This document shows positions 9,351 to 18,356 of a stretch of DNA of 64,000 nucleotides, piece after piece. The stretch comes from Klebsiella pneumoniae. GTDB taxonomy: Bacteria; Pseudomonadota; Gammaproteobacteria; Ga0077536. How positions within the stretch are numbered: position 1 is the first letter of the stretch; every line of letters starts with the position of its first letter. Made by a program: the position numbers and the translations under genes. Below the pieces are notes generated by a model. The model was not told the DNA's origin. It ran no database searches and was given only the letters and a program-made list of their open reading frames with translations. The DNA is taken from assembly GCA_945862315.1 (NCBI GenBank), contig CAMAXW010000010.1, forward strand, positions 28,943 to 92,942, written 5' to 3'.

Positions 9351-9827
9351 GACGCACGACCGTCCCTCAAAGGTTTGCGCTCAACGGCCGGTCGCGCCGG
9401 CGCGCCTTACCCGACACGCGGCTATCTGTCGGGCCGTCCAAAATTTCATCGCCGCTAGGTGCGAGCGCTGCACCCAGCACCACTCAGGCGGAAAAGCCCG
9501 CGCCAATAGCGGTTTTTTCATCACCTTGGGGACAACGTTTAGCGGCTCGCGAGGCATGCTAACCGGTGCTGAGGTGTGGTGTCGCGCAGTCCGCGTGCGG
9601 GCTGTTCCAGCACCCTTGGAGCGCCGTGTTGCGCGTCGATAGCGCCTCGCTGGGTGCGACTTGGGCCGGGTGGTGCAGCAACGACTCAACGGCGGGTTGG
9701 TTGGTGTGACTAGCCAATTGGTTGCCGGGGCGCTATAAAACCCCTCGCGGGATTGCGCAAAAAAAATGCCCGTGATTCAGTGCCGGTCAGGAGACACCCG
9801 CACCCCTTAGTACCTAGGAGGAAGGCC
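9351..9827. other. Intergenic region upstream of the fluoride channels and the Rieske cluster
   Basis: 477 bp between two divergent transcription units. No coding frame with family similarity or ribosome-binding site is visible. The right end holds the presumed promoter of the catabolic cluster (9711-9740). The left end should hold the crcB promoter, but no clear hexamers stand out. Confidence 0.5.
9711..9740 (+). promoter_or_regulatory. Possible operator/promoter of the Rieske cluster
   Basis: A near-palindrome AGCCAATTGGTT with an exact 8-bp core CCAATTGG (9714-9721) lies 12 bp before a -10-like TATAAA (9734-9739). This is 88 bp upstream of the first start codon of the cluster. No good -35 is seen, which would fit an activator-dependent promoter. 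Speculative. Confidence 0.3.
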
Positions 9828-10715
9828 GTGGCGAATTCGATACACGTAGATTTATTGGGCACCGAAACCCGTTTTATCGATACCGGGAAATATCGAACCC
9901 GGTGCATTTCTGCTGCAGGTGGGGGTGAGCATTTATTCATGCTGCATGGGGGGGGTGGGCACGCAGAAACTTATTCACGCAATCTCCTCACGTTGGCGAA
10001 AAATTGCCAGCCGCACGCCATCGATTTTATCTGGCACGGCATGTCCTCCTGCCCGCCCTACTCCGAGCACGGCCCCACGACGCGCACCCATTGGCTGAGC
10101 CAATTTACCGATCAACTGCTCAACCTGATGGACCATCTGGGCATTGAGAAAGCGGCCGTAGAAGGAGAATCATTGGGCGGTTGGGTCGCGTTCGATATGG
10201 CGGTCAATCATCCCGATCGCACCTCCAAGGTGGTCCTCAACACAGCTTGGGGCATGACGCTCGACCCCAGCAAAGTTCACGAAGGGGCCAGTGATCTCAA
10301 AGCGCTGCTCGACACCTCCATGAATGCGCTGCTCAATCCCACCCGTGAATTATTGCGCAAGCGCCTCGATTGGCTGATGCCATTGGGCGGCGTGACCGAA
10401 GAATTAGTCGATTTGCGCTTGGCGCTGTGGTCGATTCCGGCCACCCGCACCGCACTGGTGGAATACTACCAACGCCTATTCGCCGACAATATCACGCAGT
10501 TTTATTTTACCGAGTCCCAAATCGCCACCATTCGCTGTCCTACTCTGGTGTTATGGACCGACTGTAATCCCATCCATGGGACCGACGCCGCGCACCGCTT
10601 GATGGAACTGATTCCGCACGCACGACTGCACATCATGGAGGGCTGTGCGCATTGGCCACAGTGGGAGCGCCCAGCCGAACACGATGCCGCAGTGGGAGAT
10701 TTCATGCGGTCCTGA
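9828..10715 (+). CDS. Alpha/beta hydrolase, first gene of Rieske catabolic cluster
   Basis: 295-residue serine hydrolase with HGGGG oxyanion-hole segment (about residues 40-44), nucleophile elbow GESLGG (Ser115), an Asp in VLWTDCNP, and the C-terminal His in MEGCAHWPQWERP. This layout matches meta-cleavage-product (C-C bond) hydrolases such as BphD/HsaD, and the extradiol dioxygenase in the same operon supports that role. The start is GTG at 9828 because a perfect AGGAGG (9816-9821) lies 6 bp upstream. The frame is open to 9753, but that part has no ribosome-binding site. The substrate is unknown. Confidence 0.82.
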   Translation: MANSIHVDLLGTETRFIDTGKYRTRCISAAGGGEHLFMLHGGGGHAETYSRNLLTLAKNCQPHAIDFIWHGMSSCPPYSEHGPTTRTHWLSQFTDQLLNLMDHLGIEKAAVEGESLGGWVAFDMAVNHPDRTSKVVLNTAWGMTLDPSKVHEGASDLKALLDTSMNALLNPTRELLRKRLDWLMPLGGVTEELVDLRLALWSIPATRTALVEYYQRLFADNITQFYFTESQIATIRCPTLVLWTDCNPIHGTDAAHRLMELIPHARLHIMEGCAHWPQWERPAEHDAAVGDFMRS

Positions 10716-10745
10716 TCTTTCACCTGTTCACCTCGGAGACACCCT

Positions 10746-12089
10746 ATGAATGCCAGCCCGCCCGTGCGCCGCCAGCAAGGTACCCGGCGCTTGAATATGC
10801 CTAGCGAACAGCGCACCAACGACGCCTCAACGCAAAGCCAGTACCAACCTTACAAAGATGCTGCTTGGGGGTTCATCAATCATTGGTACCCGGCACTGTT
10901 TAGTGAGGAGATTCCCGAGGGCCACGTCGAGGGCATCCAGATCTGTGGTGTCCAAATCGTGCTCCGTCGCGTGAATGGCAAAGTCTTGGCGCTAAAAGAT
11001 CAGTGCGTCCATCGCGGGGTGCGCTTGTCGGCAAAGCCGATGTGCTTCAACGATAAAACCATCACTTGCTGGTATCACGGTTTTACTTACGATTTGGCCA
11101 GTGGCGCCCTCACGACGATCGTTGGCAACCCGGACGACAAACTCATCGGCACGACCGGGCTGACCACCTACCCAGTAGAAGAAATTGCGGGCATGGTGTT
11201 TGTGTTCGTGCGCGAAGATGAGTACCCGGACGAAGACGTGCCACCACTGGCACACGATCTGCCAGTACGCTTCCCCGCCAACAGCGAACGCTTCCCGCAT
11301 CCCTTGTGGCCCGCGGCACCCAGCCTCCAGGATCCCGATGCGGTGTCTCTGGGCATCCACCGCACCGGTGAATCCAACTGGCGCATCGCCTGCGAGAATG
11401 GTTTCGACAACGCGCATATTCTGGTCCACAAAGACAACACCATCGTGCAGGCAATGAACTGGGTATTACCGCTGGGCATCCGGCCGGTGAGCGATGATTG
11501 CATCACCCTCATTGAGGACGAGGATGGCCCCAAAGGGCTGATGCAGTGGTTGTTTTCGGATCGCTGGGAAGCGATCTTGGAAAACAAAGTACTGGATGTG
11601 AAAGTGGAAGGACTCAACGGCCGTTTCTACCGTACCTCCTGCGTGTTGCCGGGGGTGCTGATGGTAGAAAACTGGCCGGAGGAGCACATCGTTCAGTACG
11701 AATGGTATGTCCCGATCACAGACGACACCTACGAGTACTGGGAAGTGCTCGTGAAAGTCTGCCCAACGCCCGCGGCGCGCGAGAAATTTAGCTATCGCTT
11801 TGAGCGTGTCTACAAACCCCTGTGCCTGCACGGCTTCAATGATTGCGATCTGTACGCGCGCGAAGCGATGGAGGAATTTTATGCCGACGGCACCGGCTGG
11901 GATAACGAACAATTGGTCGCCACCGACGTCTCGCCCATCACTTGGCGCAAAGTGGCCTCGCGTTATAACCGCGGCATCGCCAAACCCGGCAAGGGCGTAG
12001 AAGGCGCAACCAAAACTTCCAGCATTCGCCTGCGACGGCTAGCACAGGGCCGTAAACCGGGTTATTTCGTCGAAAAAATTCAGGATTAA
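10746..12089 (+). CDS. Rieske ring-hydroxylating oxygenase, terminal component, CarAa-type
   Basis: 447-residue oxygenase subunit. The Rieske cluster ligands are C87-x-H89 and C108-x2-H111 (CVHRG ... CWYHGF). The mononuclear iron site is in ENGFDNAHILVHKD (D221, H224, H228), with a later acidic ligand in the NDCDLYAREAM region. The overall order FINHWYPALFS, ENGFD, QYEWYVPI, EEFYADGTGW closely follows carbazole 1,9a-dioxygenase terminal oxygenase CarAa, a homotrimer without beta subunit, and 2-oxoquinoline 8-monooxygenase. No beta-subunit gene is present here. The next gene, its likely electron donor, overlaps by one base. Expected chemistry is oxygenation of an aromatic or N-heterocyclic ring. 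Confidence 0.87.
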   Translation: MNASPPVRRQQGTRRLNMPSEQRTNDASTQSQYQPYKDAAWGFINHWYPALFSEEIPEGHVEGIQICGVQIVLRRVNGKVLALKDQCVHRGVRLSAKPMCFNDKTITCWYHGFTYDLASGALTTIVGNPDDKLIGTTGLTTYPVEEIAGMVFVFVREDEYPDEDVPPLAHDLPVRFPANSERFPHPLWPAAPSLQDPDAVSLGIHRTGESNWRIACENGFDNAHILVHKDNTIVQAMNWVLPLGIRPVSDDCITLIEDEDGPKGLMQWLFSDRWEAILENKVLDVKVEGLNGRFYRTSCVLPGVLMVENWPEEHIVQYEWYVPITDDTYEYWEVLVKVCPTPAAREKFSYRFERVYKPLCLHGFNDCDLYAREAMEEFYADGTGWDNEQLVATDVSPITWRKVASRYNRGIAKPGKGVEGATKTSSIRLRRLAQGRKPGYFVEKIQD

Positions 12090-13129
12090 TGACCACCCAA
12101 ATGAGCCTCGCTAGCAGCCAGCGTGTCACGCTGCGTTTTCGCGACGGCGTGGAGCATGTGCTGAGCGTCGGTGCTGGCCAGACCATTTTAGAGGCGGCAA
12201 TTGCGCAGCAAGCACCCCTGCTCTGGCAATGCCGCAGCGGCACTTGCACGACCTGTCACGCGCACTTGCGCACGGGTCAAGCGGCGATGCGCGCCGGTCA
12301 GGCCTCCGTGCTGTTACGGCACGAGGCTGAGGCGGGCGAGCGTCTACTGTGTCTCACAGAAGCCCAAAGTGAGTGCAGCTTCGATCTCGCCTACGACAGC
12401 CAAGCGGGCCACCAGGCCACGCAGCAGGCCCGCGTTTTTGTAGACGCAGTGGAGCACATCGCCCCAGACACCGTGCGACTCAAGCTGGAACTGGCGGCGG
12501 GCGAGTGGCTCGATTTTCTACCGGGTCAGTTTGTGCAGCTAGAAGTGCCGGGCACGGGTGAACAGCGGCGCTATTCCATCGCCAGCACGCCGGCACAACT
12601 GCCACGCATAGAATTACTCATTCGCCTGCGGCCCCAGGGGGCGATGTCCAATTACCTGCGTGAACGTGCGGCCGCCGACGACGTCATCTCGCTCACCGGG
12701 CCTTACGGTGCTTTTTTCCTCCGTGAACGGGTCCGCGCACCCCATATTTTTATTGCCGGGGGCACCGGACTGGCGCCGCTGCTGTCGATGATCGACACGC
12801 TACGTGCGCAGCCCGGACGCCGCAGCCCGCTGCTCTTGAGCTTTGGCTGTGCCGATAAGTCGGTGCTGTTTTATCGCGAAGAATTGGCGCTACGACAGCA
12901 CTGGATGCCGCAGCTGGATTTACGAGTCTCGATCGATCAGGGCGTCAGCGACGCGGATCTGCGGATTGGCAATCCGGTGTCGGCAATCAGCGCGGCGGAT
13001 ACCCAAGATCCCGCCACCGTGGCCTACCTGTGTGGCCCACCCAGTTTGATCCAAGCCGGCCACCAGCACCTGATGGCGCTGGGGGTGGCCGCGCAAAATA
13101 TTTACGCCGAGCAATTCGTGGCGAGTTAA
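12089..13129 (+). CDS. Oxygenase reductase: 2Fe-2S ferredoxin, FAD and NAD(P) domains
   Basis: 346-residue electron-transfer protein of the BenC/CarAd type. A plant-type ferredoxin domain is at the N-terminus (C48-x4-C53-x2-C56 ... C88), then an FAD domain with RRYSIAST and a NAD(P) domain with GGTGLAPLLSM. It should carry electrons from NAD(P)H through FAD and 2Fe-2S to the Rieske protein just upstream. The ATG overlaps the preceding stop (TAATG), so coupled translation is likely. No separate ferredoxin gene is nearby, making this a two-component oxygenase system. Confidence 0.9.
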   Translation: MTTQMSLASSQRVTLRFRDGVEHVLSVGAGQTILEAAIAQQAPLLWQCRSGTCTTCHAHLRTGQAAMRAGQASVLLRHEAEAGERLLCLTEAQSECSFDLAYDSQAGHQATQQARVFVDAVEHIAPDTVRLKLELAAGEWLDFLPGQFVQLEVPGTGEQRRYSIASTPAQLPRIELLIRLRPQGAMSNYLRERAAADDVISLTGPYGAFFLRERVRAPHIFIAGGTGLAPLLSMIDTLRAQPGRRSPLLLSFGCADKSVLFYREELALRQHWMPQLDLRVSIDQGVSDADLRIGNPVSAISAADTQDPATVAYLCGPPSLIQAGHQHLMALGVAAQNIYAEQFVAS

Positions 13130-13147
13130 CCACTAGGAGTCCGTTGC

Positions 13148-14023
13148 ATGGGAATCAGCAGTTTGGGTTACGTCACCCTCAACGTGAGCGATTTAGCTGC
13201 GTGGCTAGATTTAACTACCAGCGTATTTGGCCTGGAGGTACGTCACCGTGCGGGTGAGTCTGCGGTCGATTTACGCATGGACGCCTACCATCATCGGTTA
13301 AGCCTCTATCCGGCCGAGCATGATTCGCTGGGCGTCGTGGGCTGGGAAGTGGCCTCGATGAACGCGCTAGAAGCGCTCCGTGACGTCTTACAAGCCCAAG
13401 GGATCGAGATCGCACCAGGCTCTGCTGAGCTGTGCCACGAGCGCCGAGTCAAAGCGCTGTACCGCTTTAACGAACCACACATTGGCATTGCGACCGAAAT
13501 TTATTACGGCCCGCTCATGTCCAATACGCCCTTTACACCGAGCCGCGGCATTGCCGGCTACAACACCGCCGATGGTCTCGGCTTGGGGCACTTGGTATTT
13601 TGGGTGCGGGACCTGCAGGCAACCCTCGACTTCTATCTCAATGTGCTGGGGTTCAATATTTCCGACTACATCGCCTGGGACGACAACGACGCGATATTCC
13701 TCCATTGCAACCCCCGCCATCACTCCCTTGCCATCATGGCCGAGCGGCCCGGTCGGCCAGCCGGCGTGCTCCATCACATCATGCTCGAGGCGCAATCGCG
13801 CGACGATGTCGGCTATGGCTACGACATCGTGCGCGACAAAGGCATCCCGGTGATGATCGAACCGGGGAAGCACAGCAACGACCACATGCAGAGCTTTTAT
13901 CTGCGCACGCCGTCCGGTTTCTGGATGGAGTACGGCTACGGCGCGTTGCTGGTGGGCCCGGATTGGGAAATTAAAAATTACGACCAGCCGATGTTGTGGG
14001 GCCACCGTATGGTTGGGCCGTGA
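13148..14023 (+). CDS. Type I extradiol ring-cleavage dioxygenase (VOC, BphC-like)
   Basis: 291-residue two-domain vicinal-oxygen-chelate dioxygenase that should open a catechol-type ring beside the diol. The iron ligands align as H148 (GLGHLVFWV), H210 (GVLHHIML) and E261 (GFWMEYGYG), near the BphC positions 146, 210 and 260. The acid/base histidine pair is in NPRHHSLAI. A TAGGAG ribosome-binding site precedes the ATG. With the Rieske oxygenase, reductase and C-C hydrolase this gives a near-complete upper meta-cleavage route, lacking only a visible cis-diol dehydrogenase. A monohydroxylated or spontaneously rearomatising substrate, as with carbazole, would not need one. Confidence 0.87.
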   Translation: MGISSLGYVTLNVSDLAAWLDLTTSVFGLEVRHRAGESAVDLRMDAYHHRLSLYPAEHDSLGVVGWEVASMNALEALRDVLQAQGIEIAPGSAELCHERRVKALYRFNEPHIGIATEIYYGPLMSNTPFTPSRGIAGYNTADGLGLGHLVFWVRDLQATLDFYLNVLGFNISDYIAWDDNDAIFLHCNPRHHSLAIMAERPGRPAGVLHHIMLEAQSRDDVGYGYDIVRDKGIPVMIEPGKHSNDHMQSFYLRTPSGFWMEYGYGALLVGPDWEIKNYDQPMLWGHRMVGP

Positions 14024-15339
14024 CCGCGCGGCACGAATGGTCGCTGGTCGACGCCGCGGCGGCTATCGCTGAGGGTCGCTGCTCCGCCGAACAACTGGTC
14101 AGCGCGTGCTTGCAGCGCATCACGGCGCGCGATGAAGCCGTTCGCGGTTGGGCCTGCCTAGACGCCGCACGGGCGTTGCAAGCGGCGCGGGCTTGCGATG
14201 CGAGCACCGCCGCGCGCGGGCCCTTGCATGGCATTCCTTTTGGGGTGAAAGACATTATCGATGTCGCAGGCCTGCCGACCACCCACGGTAGTGCCGCCTT
14301 CGCTCAGCACTACCCCGCCAGCTCGGCGCAGTGCGTCGAGCGGCTGCAACGCGCGGGCGCCATCGTGCTCGGCAAAACCGTCACCACCGAGTTTGCGACC
14401 TATCACCCCGGCCAAACCCGCAACCCGCGCGATCCACGGCACACGCCCGGAGGCTCTTCCAGCGGATCTGCCGCCACGGTGGCAGACGGGCAAGTGCCGA
14501 TGGCACTGGGCACCCAAACTGCCGGTTCGATCATTCGCCCCGCGAGTTTTTGTGGCGTGCTCGGTTTCAAGCCCAGTTTCGGCCGTTATCCGCTGGGCGG
14601 CGTGCTGCCCACCGCGACCAGTCTGGATACGTTGGGGGTTTTTGCCCGCACGCTCGCCGATGTGGTGCTGGTCGATAGCGTGCTGGCGGCCACGCCCGCC
14701 AACCTTCCCCGCCCCGGCCACCTCACCGTGGGACTTTGCCGCAGCCCCGCCTGGCCGCAGGCGAGCGCGGCAATGCAAGCGGCTTGGCAGGCTTTCGGGG
14801 CCACGCTGGCAGCGCACGGCGTGGCGGTGATCGAGCGCGAACTGCCCGCCGACTTTGCTGACTTGCTCGACGCCCAGCAGCTATTGCATCGCCACGAAGC
14901 CTGGCAGGCGCTAGGTGAAATTCGCCGCGTGCACGCGGGGGTCGTCAGCCAGACTTTTGCCGATTTCATCGACACCGGCGCGCGCGTCACCCCGGCCGCT
15001 TACCGTGCGGCACTGGCGCTGCAAGTGCGGTGTCGCGCGCAACTGTCCACGGTGCTTGATGGGGTAACGGTGTTGTTAACACCCGGCGCACCCGACGCGG
15101 CCCCGGCTGGCCTAGAGGCTACCGGCAACCCGATCTTCAACCGTCTATGGACCGCGCTCGGCACCCCCTGCCTAGGCTTCCCGGCCACTTGGACGCCGCA
15201 GGGTTTACCGCTGGGTCTGCAACTCATCGGACCTTTGGGCGGGGACCGTGAATTACTCGCCGCCGCCCAAAGCGTACTGGCGCTTGCCCCACCCACCCCT
15301 TTGCCTGCCGAGGATAGATCCGATGGAACCCACGCTTAG
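14020..15339 (+). CDS. Amidase signature family hydrolase
   Basis: 439 residues, with the Ser-cisSer-Lys triad visible: Lys77 in GVKDIID, the cis-Ser in GGSSSGSA (near 146) and nucleophile Ser170 in GTQTAGSIIRPA. It hydrolyses a C-N amide bond. I chose GTG at 14020 because it overlaps the TGA of the dioxygenase (GTGA) and the family N-terminus starts there. Its coupling to a ring-cleavage operon suggests that an amide or N-containing intermediate arises in the pathway. That is an inference. Confidence 0.88.
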   Translation: MTARHEWSLVDAAAAIAEGRCSAEQLVSACLQRITARDEAVRGWACLDAARALQAARACDASTAARGPLHGIPFGVKDIIDVAGLPTTHGSAAFAQHYPASSAQCVERLQRAGAIVLGKTVTTEFATYHPGQTRNPRDPRHTPGGSSSGSAATVADGQVPMALGTQTAGSIIRPASFCGVLGFKPSFGRYPLGGVLPTATSLDTLGVFARTLADVVLVDSVLAATPANLPRPGHLTVGLCRSPAWPQASAAMQAAWQAFGATLAAHGVAVIERELPADFADLLDAQQLLHRHEAWQALGEIRRVHAGVVSQTFADFIDTGARVTPAAYRAALALQVRCRAQLSTVLDGVTVLLTPGAPDAAPAGLEATGNPIFNRLWTALGTPCLGFPATWTPQGLPLGLQLIGPLGGDRELLAAAQSVLALAPPTPLPAEDRSDGTHA

Positions 15340-16648
15340 CGCCCCTTTCAGTGCCGCCCAACAACAAGCCTATGCGGCCGCGTGCGCCTGCCTTGATGTC
15401 GATCGCCTCAAAAAATTATTGTTCGCCATCACCGACATCCACAGCCCTACCGGTGCCACGCGGCCGGTGTGCGAGTACTTGGCGGGGCATATGCGGGAGA
15501 TCGGGCTAAAACCCACCTACGACCCGATGACCGACATCTCGGGCAACCTCTTGGGTGAGAAGCGCGGCTCGGGCGGTGGCGCCACCCTGCTGCTCTACGC
15601 GCCTATCGACACCCATCTGGAAGGCGATGCCAGCGATTTCCCGTGGGCCGGTCCCCAACAGTTTGTCGACATGCGGCCGTCTGCCACCCAAGTCGGCGAT
15701 TGGATTTACGGCTTGGGTTCGTCCAATCCGAAGGCCATGGTGGCTTCGCTGCTAGAAGTCGCGCGCGCGTTGATCGAGTCCGGCGTGCCGCTGCTAGGCG
15801 ACCTCAACGTCGGGTTTGCCGATGGCGGCATGCCGGTCACGATTGCCGCCCGGGGTAATGCCGGGATGTCGCACGGCGTACAGCATTTATTAAATCGTGG
15901 GATGGCACCGGATTTCGCCATCATCATGAAACCCTGGAACTGGGTTTATCACGAGGAGCCCGGCATGGGCTGGTTCAAAATTATGGTCAAGGGCACGCTA
16001 GGCTATGCCGGCGTGCCGCGTGGCTTGCCCGCGTTCCGGAGTGCCATCGTGCCCGCCGCCACGGTGATTCTAGAATTGGAGCAGTGGCTGATCGAGTACG
16101 CCGAACGTAACACCTCGGGGGTTATCTGCCCGCACGGCTGGATTGCCGGCGTGCGCTCGGGCTGGCCAGAACGCCCCGCGTTTCCTTCGGCGTTGACCGA
16201 GATTTTTTTCGATGTGCGGATCAACCCGCGCACCACCCCAGCGAACGTCAAAGCCCAGTTCGCGGGGTTTATGGCCGAACTCGCCGCGCGTCATCCTGAC
16301 TTCGATCTGGATTGGGAAATGTATGGCTCGGTACCCGGTGGCACGACCGATCCCAGCAATTGGATTATTCAGTCGGCACGGCGAGGTTGGGAACACATCG
16401 AGGAACGCGCCTATCCCGATCCCGATTTACTGGGGGGGCAAACCGACGGTGCCGCGTTACGGCGGCTGGGGATACCCACCGCGCGCATCGGCTGGCCGTG
16501 GCCGGCCGAGGGGTCACCCCAACCTATCGGCGAAGGCTTAGGGGGCATGGGTGCGACTTATGTACCCGACTTGATGCCCTGCCTACATAAAATACTGTAT
16601 GCCGCCATCGACACCCTAATGCGCCCACGCGGGGAACTAGGGCTGTAA
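15323..16648 (+). CDS. M20-family peptidase-like protein with degenerate metal site
   Basis: 441 residues with the ArgE/DapE-like M20 layout: an N-terminal catalytic-type half, an inserted dimerisation domain near 200-320 and a C-terminal half. The usual ligands are altered. The GHxD motif reads APIDTHLEG, the G-x-G-x-x-D-D-KG motif reads GLGSSNPKAMV, and the Glu-Glu pair is replaced by DGGMP. A canonical di-zinc site is therefore unlikely, and it may have a different activity or a structural role. The ATG at 15323 follows GAGGA and overlaps the end of the amidase gene by 17 bp. Last gene of the catabolic cluster. Confidence 0.75.
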   Translation: MEPTLSAPFSAAQQQAYAAACACLDVDRLKKLLFAITDIHSPTGATRPVCEYLAGHMREIGLKPTYDPMTDISGNLLGEKRGSGGGATLLLYAPIDTHLEGDASDFPWAGPQQFVDMRPSATQVGDWIYGLGSSNPKAMVASLLEVARALIESGVPLLGDLNVGFADGGMPVTIAARGNAGMSHGVQHLLNRGMAPDFAIIMKPWNWVYHEEPGMGWFKIMVKGTLGYAGVPRGLPAFRSAIVPAATVILELEQWLIEYAERNTSGVICPHGWIAGVRSGWPERPAFPSALTEIFFDVRINPRTTPANVKAQFAGFMAELAARHPDFDLDWEMYGSVPGGTTDPSNWIIQSARRGWEHIEERAYPDPDLLGGQTDGAALRRLGIPTARIGWPWPAEGSPQPIGEGLGGMGATYVPDLMPCLHKILYAAIDTLMRPRGELGL

Positions 16649-16721
16649 ACCGGCGGCGCGGCGCGGCGGCGGGCCCAGCCCGGCCGGCCCCACTGGCCCG
16701 CGCTTGAGTCACAGTAGCGCT

Positions 16722-17147
16722 TTAGTCTGCCGCCGTGGGCTGGCTCATCTGCTTGCTCATGGCCAAGCAGTTTTGATTGCCGTGACGGTGATAAACCACG
16801 TTGTCCATCATCTCGCGCACCAAATAAATACCCAAACCACCCACCTCGCGGTCTTCCAAGGGAATGTCGAGATCTGGCGCATCATTTAACAGCGGGTTGA
16901 ACTCAGCGCCGTCGTCGCTGATGGTCAAGGTCACTTCCCCCGCCACGTAATTGAGCGATACCTCAACGGTGATGCCCGCCGCACTTTGGGGTACCGAGTA
17001 CGACGCGACGTTCAGAAAAATTTCTTCGAGTGCCAGTTCAAACGTGCTGACCAGGGCTGGGGGCAGGTTGTTGATGTCCCAAAATTCTTGGAGAAAATGG
17101 GTCAGCGGCTCAATTTGTTCGGCTTCGGCAGCCACGATTTTATGCAT
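16722..17147 (-). CDS. Anti-sigma-type ATP-binding protein (RsbW/HATPase_c_2)
   Basis: 141 residues forming a stand-alone GHKL ATPase domain. The N-box ELALEEIFLNVASY, G1 box DDGAEFNP and G2 box VGGLGIYLVREMMD are all present. Such proteins phosphorylate anti-anti-sigma factors or bind sigma factors in partner-switching systems. No STAS-domain partner, PP2C phosphatase or sigma factor lies next to it in the window, so its target is unknown. It is convergent with the M20-like gene. Confidence 0.85.
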   Translation of the reverse strand: MHKIVAAEAEQIEPLTHFLQEFWDINNLPPALVSTFELALEEIFLNVASYSVPQSAAGITVEVSLNYVAGEVTLTISDDGAEFNPLLNDAPDLDIPLEDREVGGLGIYLVREMMDNVVYHRHGNQNCLAMSKQMSQPTAAD

Positions 17148-17449
17148 CGATATCGCTCAAGACTAGAATTAATCTGACGACCACGGCGAGCGTCCTAAGC
17201 ACTCGGCATTGCCCACCACCCAGGGTAGTGATAGTTCGGGTGAGCTGGCCACAGACACACTCACACGGCGCGCTAAGCGTGCGGCGCCTGCCGCACAACG
17301 TTGCTTGCCGAGGGAACACTAACCTGCCAACCGTCGATAGGGCTAGTGGCGGCCTTTCAAAGGCGGGGGAGGCGTCGACTCGCCGCGGCGCCCCTGCCCC
17401 CGTAAACTAGCCGCCGCTCGCCTCGTTGATTTCACCAAAAAGGAACGCC
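17148..17449. other. Divergent intergenic region
   Basis: 302 bp between the anti-sigma-type ATPase (leftward) and the MoxR gene (rightward). It should carry both promoters. No gene, strong palindrome or convincing promoter pair was seen, apart from AAAAAGGAA just before the MoxR ATG. Confidence 0.45.
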
Positions 17450-18352
17450 ATGGATCTTAACCCGTCCCCCTTTAGCAGCATCCCCGCGGTGCAGGCCCTC
17501 TTTGCGAGCGACCATTACATTGCCGATCGACCCCTCGCGCTCACCTTGAAATTGGCGGCCGACCTCCAGAAGCCCGTGCTGCTAGAGGGCGAGGCGGGGG
17601 TGGGCAAAACAGAAGTCGCCAAAGTGCTGGCCCGCGCGCTCGACACCCCGCTCATTCGACTGCAGTGCTACGAAGGCCTCGATGCGAGCACCGCACTCTA
17701 TGAATGGAATTACGCCCGGCAAATCCTGCATATCCGGATGGCGGAACAAGATCCCGCCGCCCGTGCCAACCTAGAACACACTATCTTTGATGACCGCTTT
17801 TTGCTCAACCGCCCCGTGTTAGCGGCGATTCGGCACCCCGGCCCGCGCCCGGCCGTGCTCTTGATTGACGAAATTGACCGCGCGGATGAAGAATTCGAGG
17901 CTTTTCTGTTGGAGGTCCTGTCCGATTATCAAGTGAGCGTACCCGAGATTGGGACGTTTAAAGCCACCCTGCCGCCCTACGTCATTCTCACCTCCAATCG
18001 TACCCGCGAGCTCAATGACGCCTTGAAGCGCCGCTGTTTATACCTCTGGGTAGACTACCCAAGCGCAGAAAAGGAACGCGAGATCATCCGCCAGCGGGTC
18101 CCAGCGTTAGACCCTTCGCTGCGGGAATCCATCACCCGCACCATGCAGGCGTTGCGCGAAATCGATTTCTACAAGCGGCCGGGCATCGCGGAGTCGCTGG
18201 ATTGGAGTCGTGCGTTGTTGGGCTTGGGGGTGCAGACATTGAGCGCTGAGGTGCTGCTGGAAACCGCCGGTGTGGTGTTGAAATATCACGATGACATCGA
18301 GCGACTGCGCGCACTAGACCTTGCGGCGCTAATTGCCGGGCCGGGAGCTTAG
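17450..18352 (+). CDS. MoxR-type AAA+ ATPase (CoxD-like)
   Basis: 300 residues with Walker A GEAGVGKT (47-54), Walker B VLLIDEIDRAD and sensor-1-like ILTSNRTRELNDALKRRC. MoxR ATPases act as chaperones that mature or activate complexes, usually with a von Willebrand factor A protein, as encoded by the next gene. The ATG at 17450 follows AAGGAA. CoxD/CoxE relatives mature Cu-Mo carbon monoxide dehydrogenase, but no coxMSL genes are in the window, so the client is unknown. Confidence 0.9.
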   Translation: MDLNPSPFSSIPAVQALFASDHYIADRPLALTLKLAADLQKPVLLEGEAGVGKTEVAKVLARALDTPLIRLQCYEGLDASTALYEWNYARQILHIRMAEQDPAARANLEHTIFDDRFLLNRPVLAAIRHPGPRPAVLLIDEIDRADEEFEAFLLEVLSDYQVSVPEIGTFKATLPPYVILTSNRTRELNDALKRRCLYLWVDYPSAEKEREIIRQRVPALDPSLRESITRTMQALREIDFYKRPGIAESLDWSRALLGLGVQTLSAEVLLETAGVVLKYHDDIERLRALDLAALIAGPGA

Positions 18353-18356
18353 GCCT

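Noticed and set aside
9351..9550. Fluoride riboswitch before crcB
   Set aside because: I looked for the conserved pseudoknot elements on the crcB strand and did not find them, though a covariance search would be decisive.
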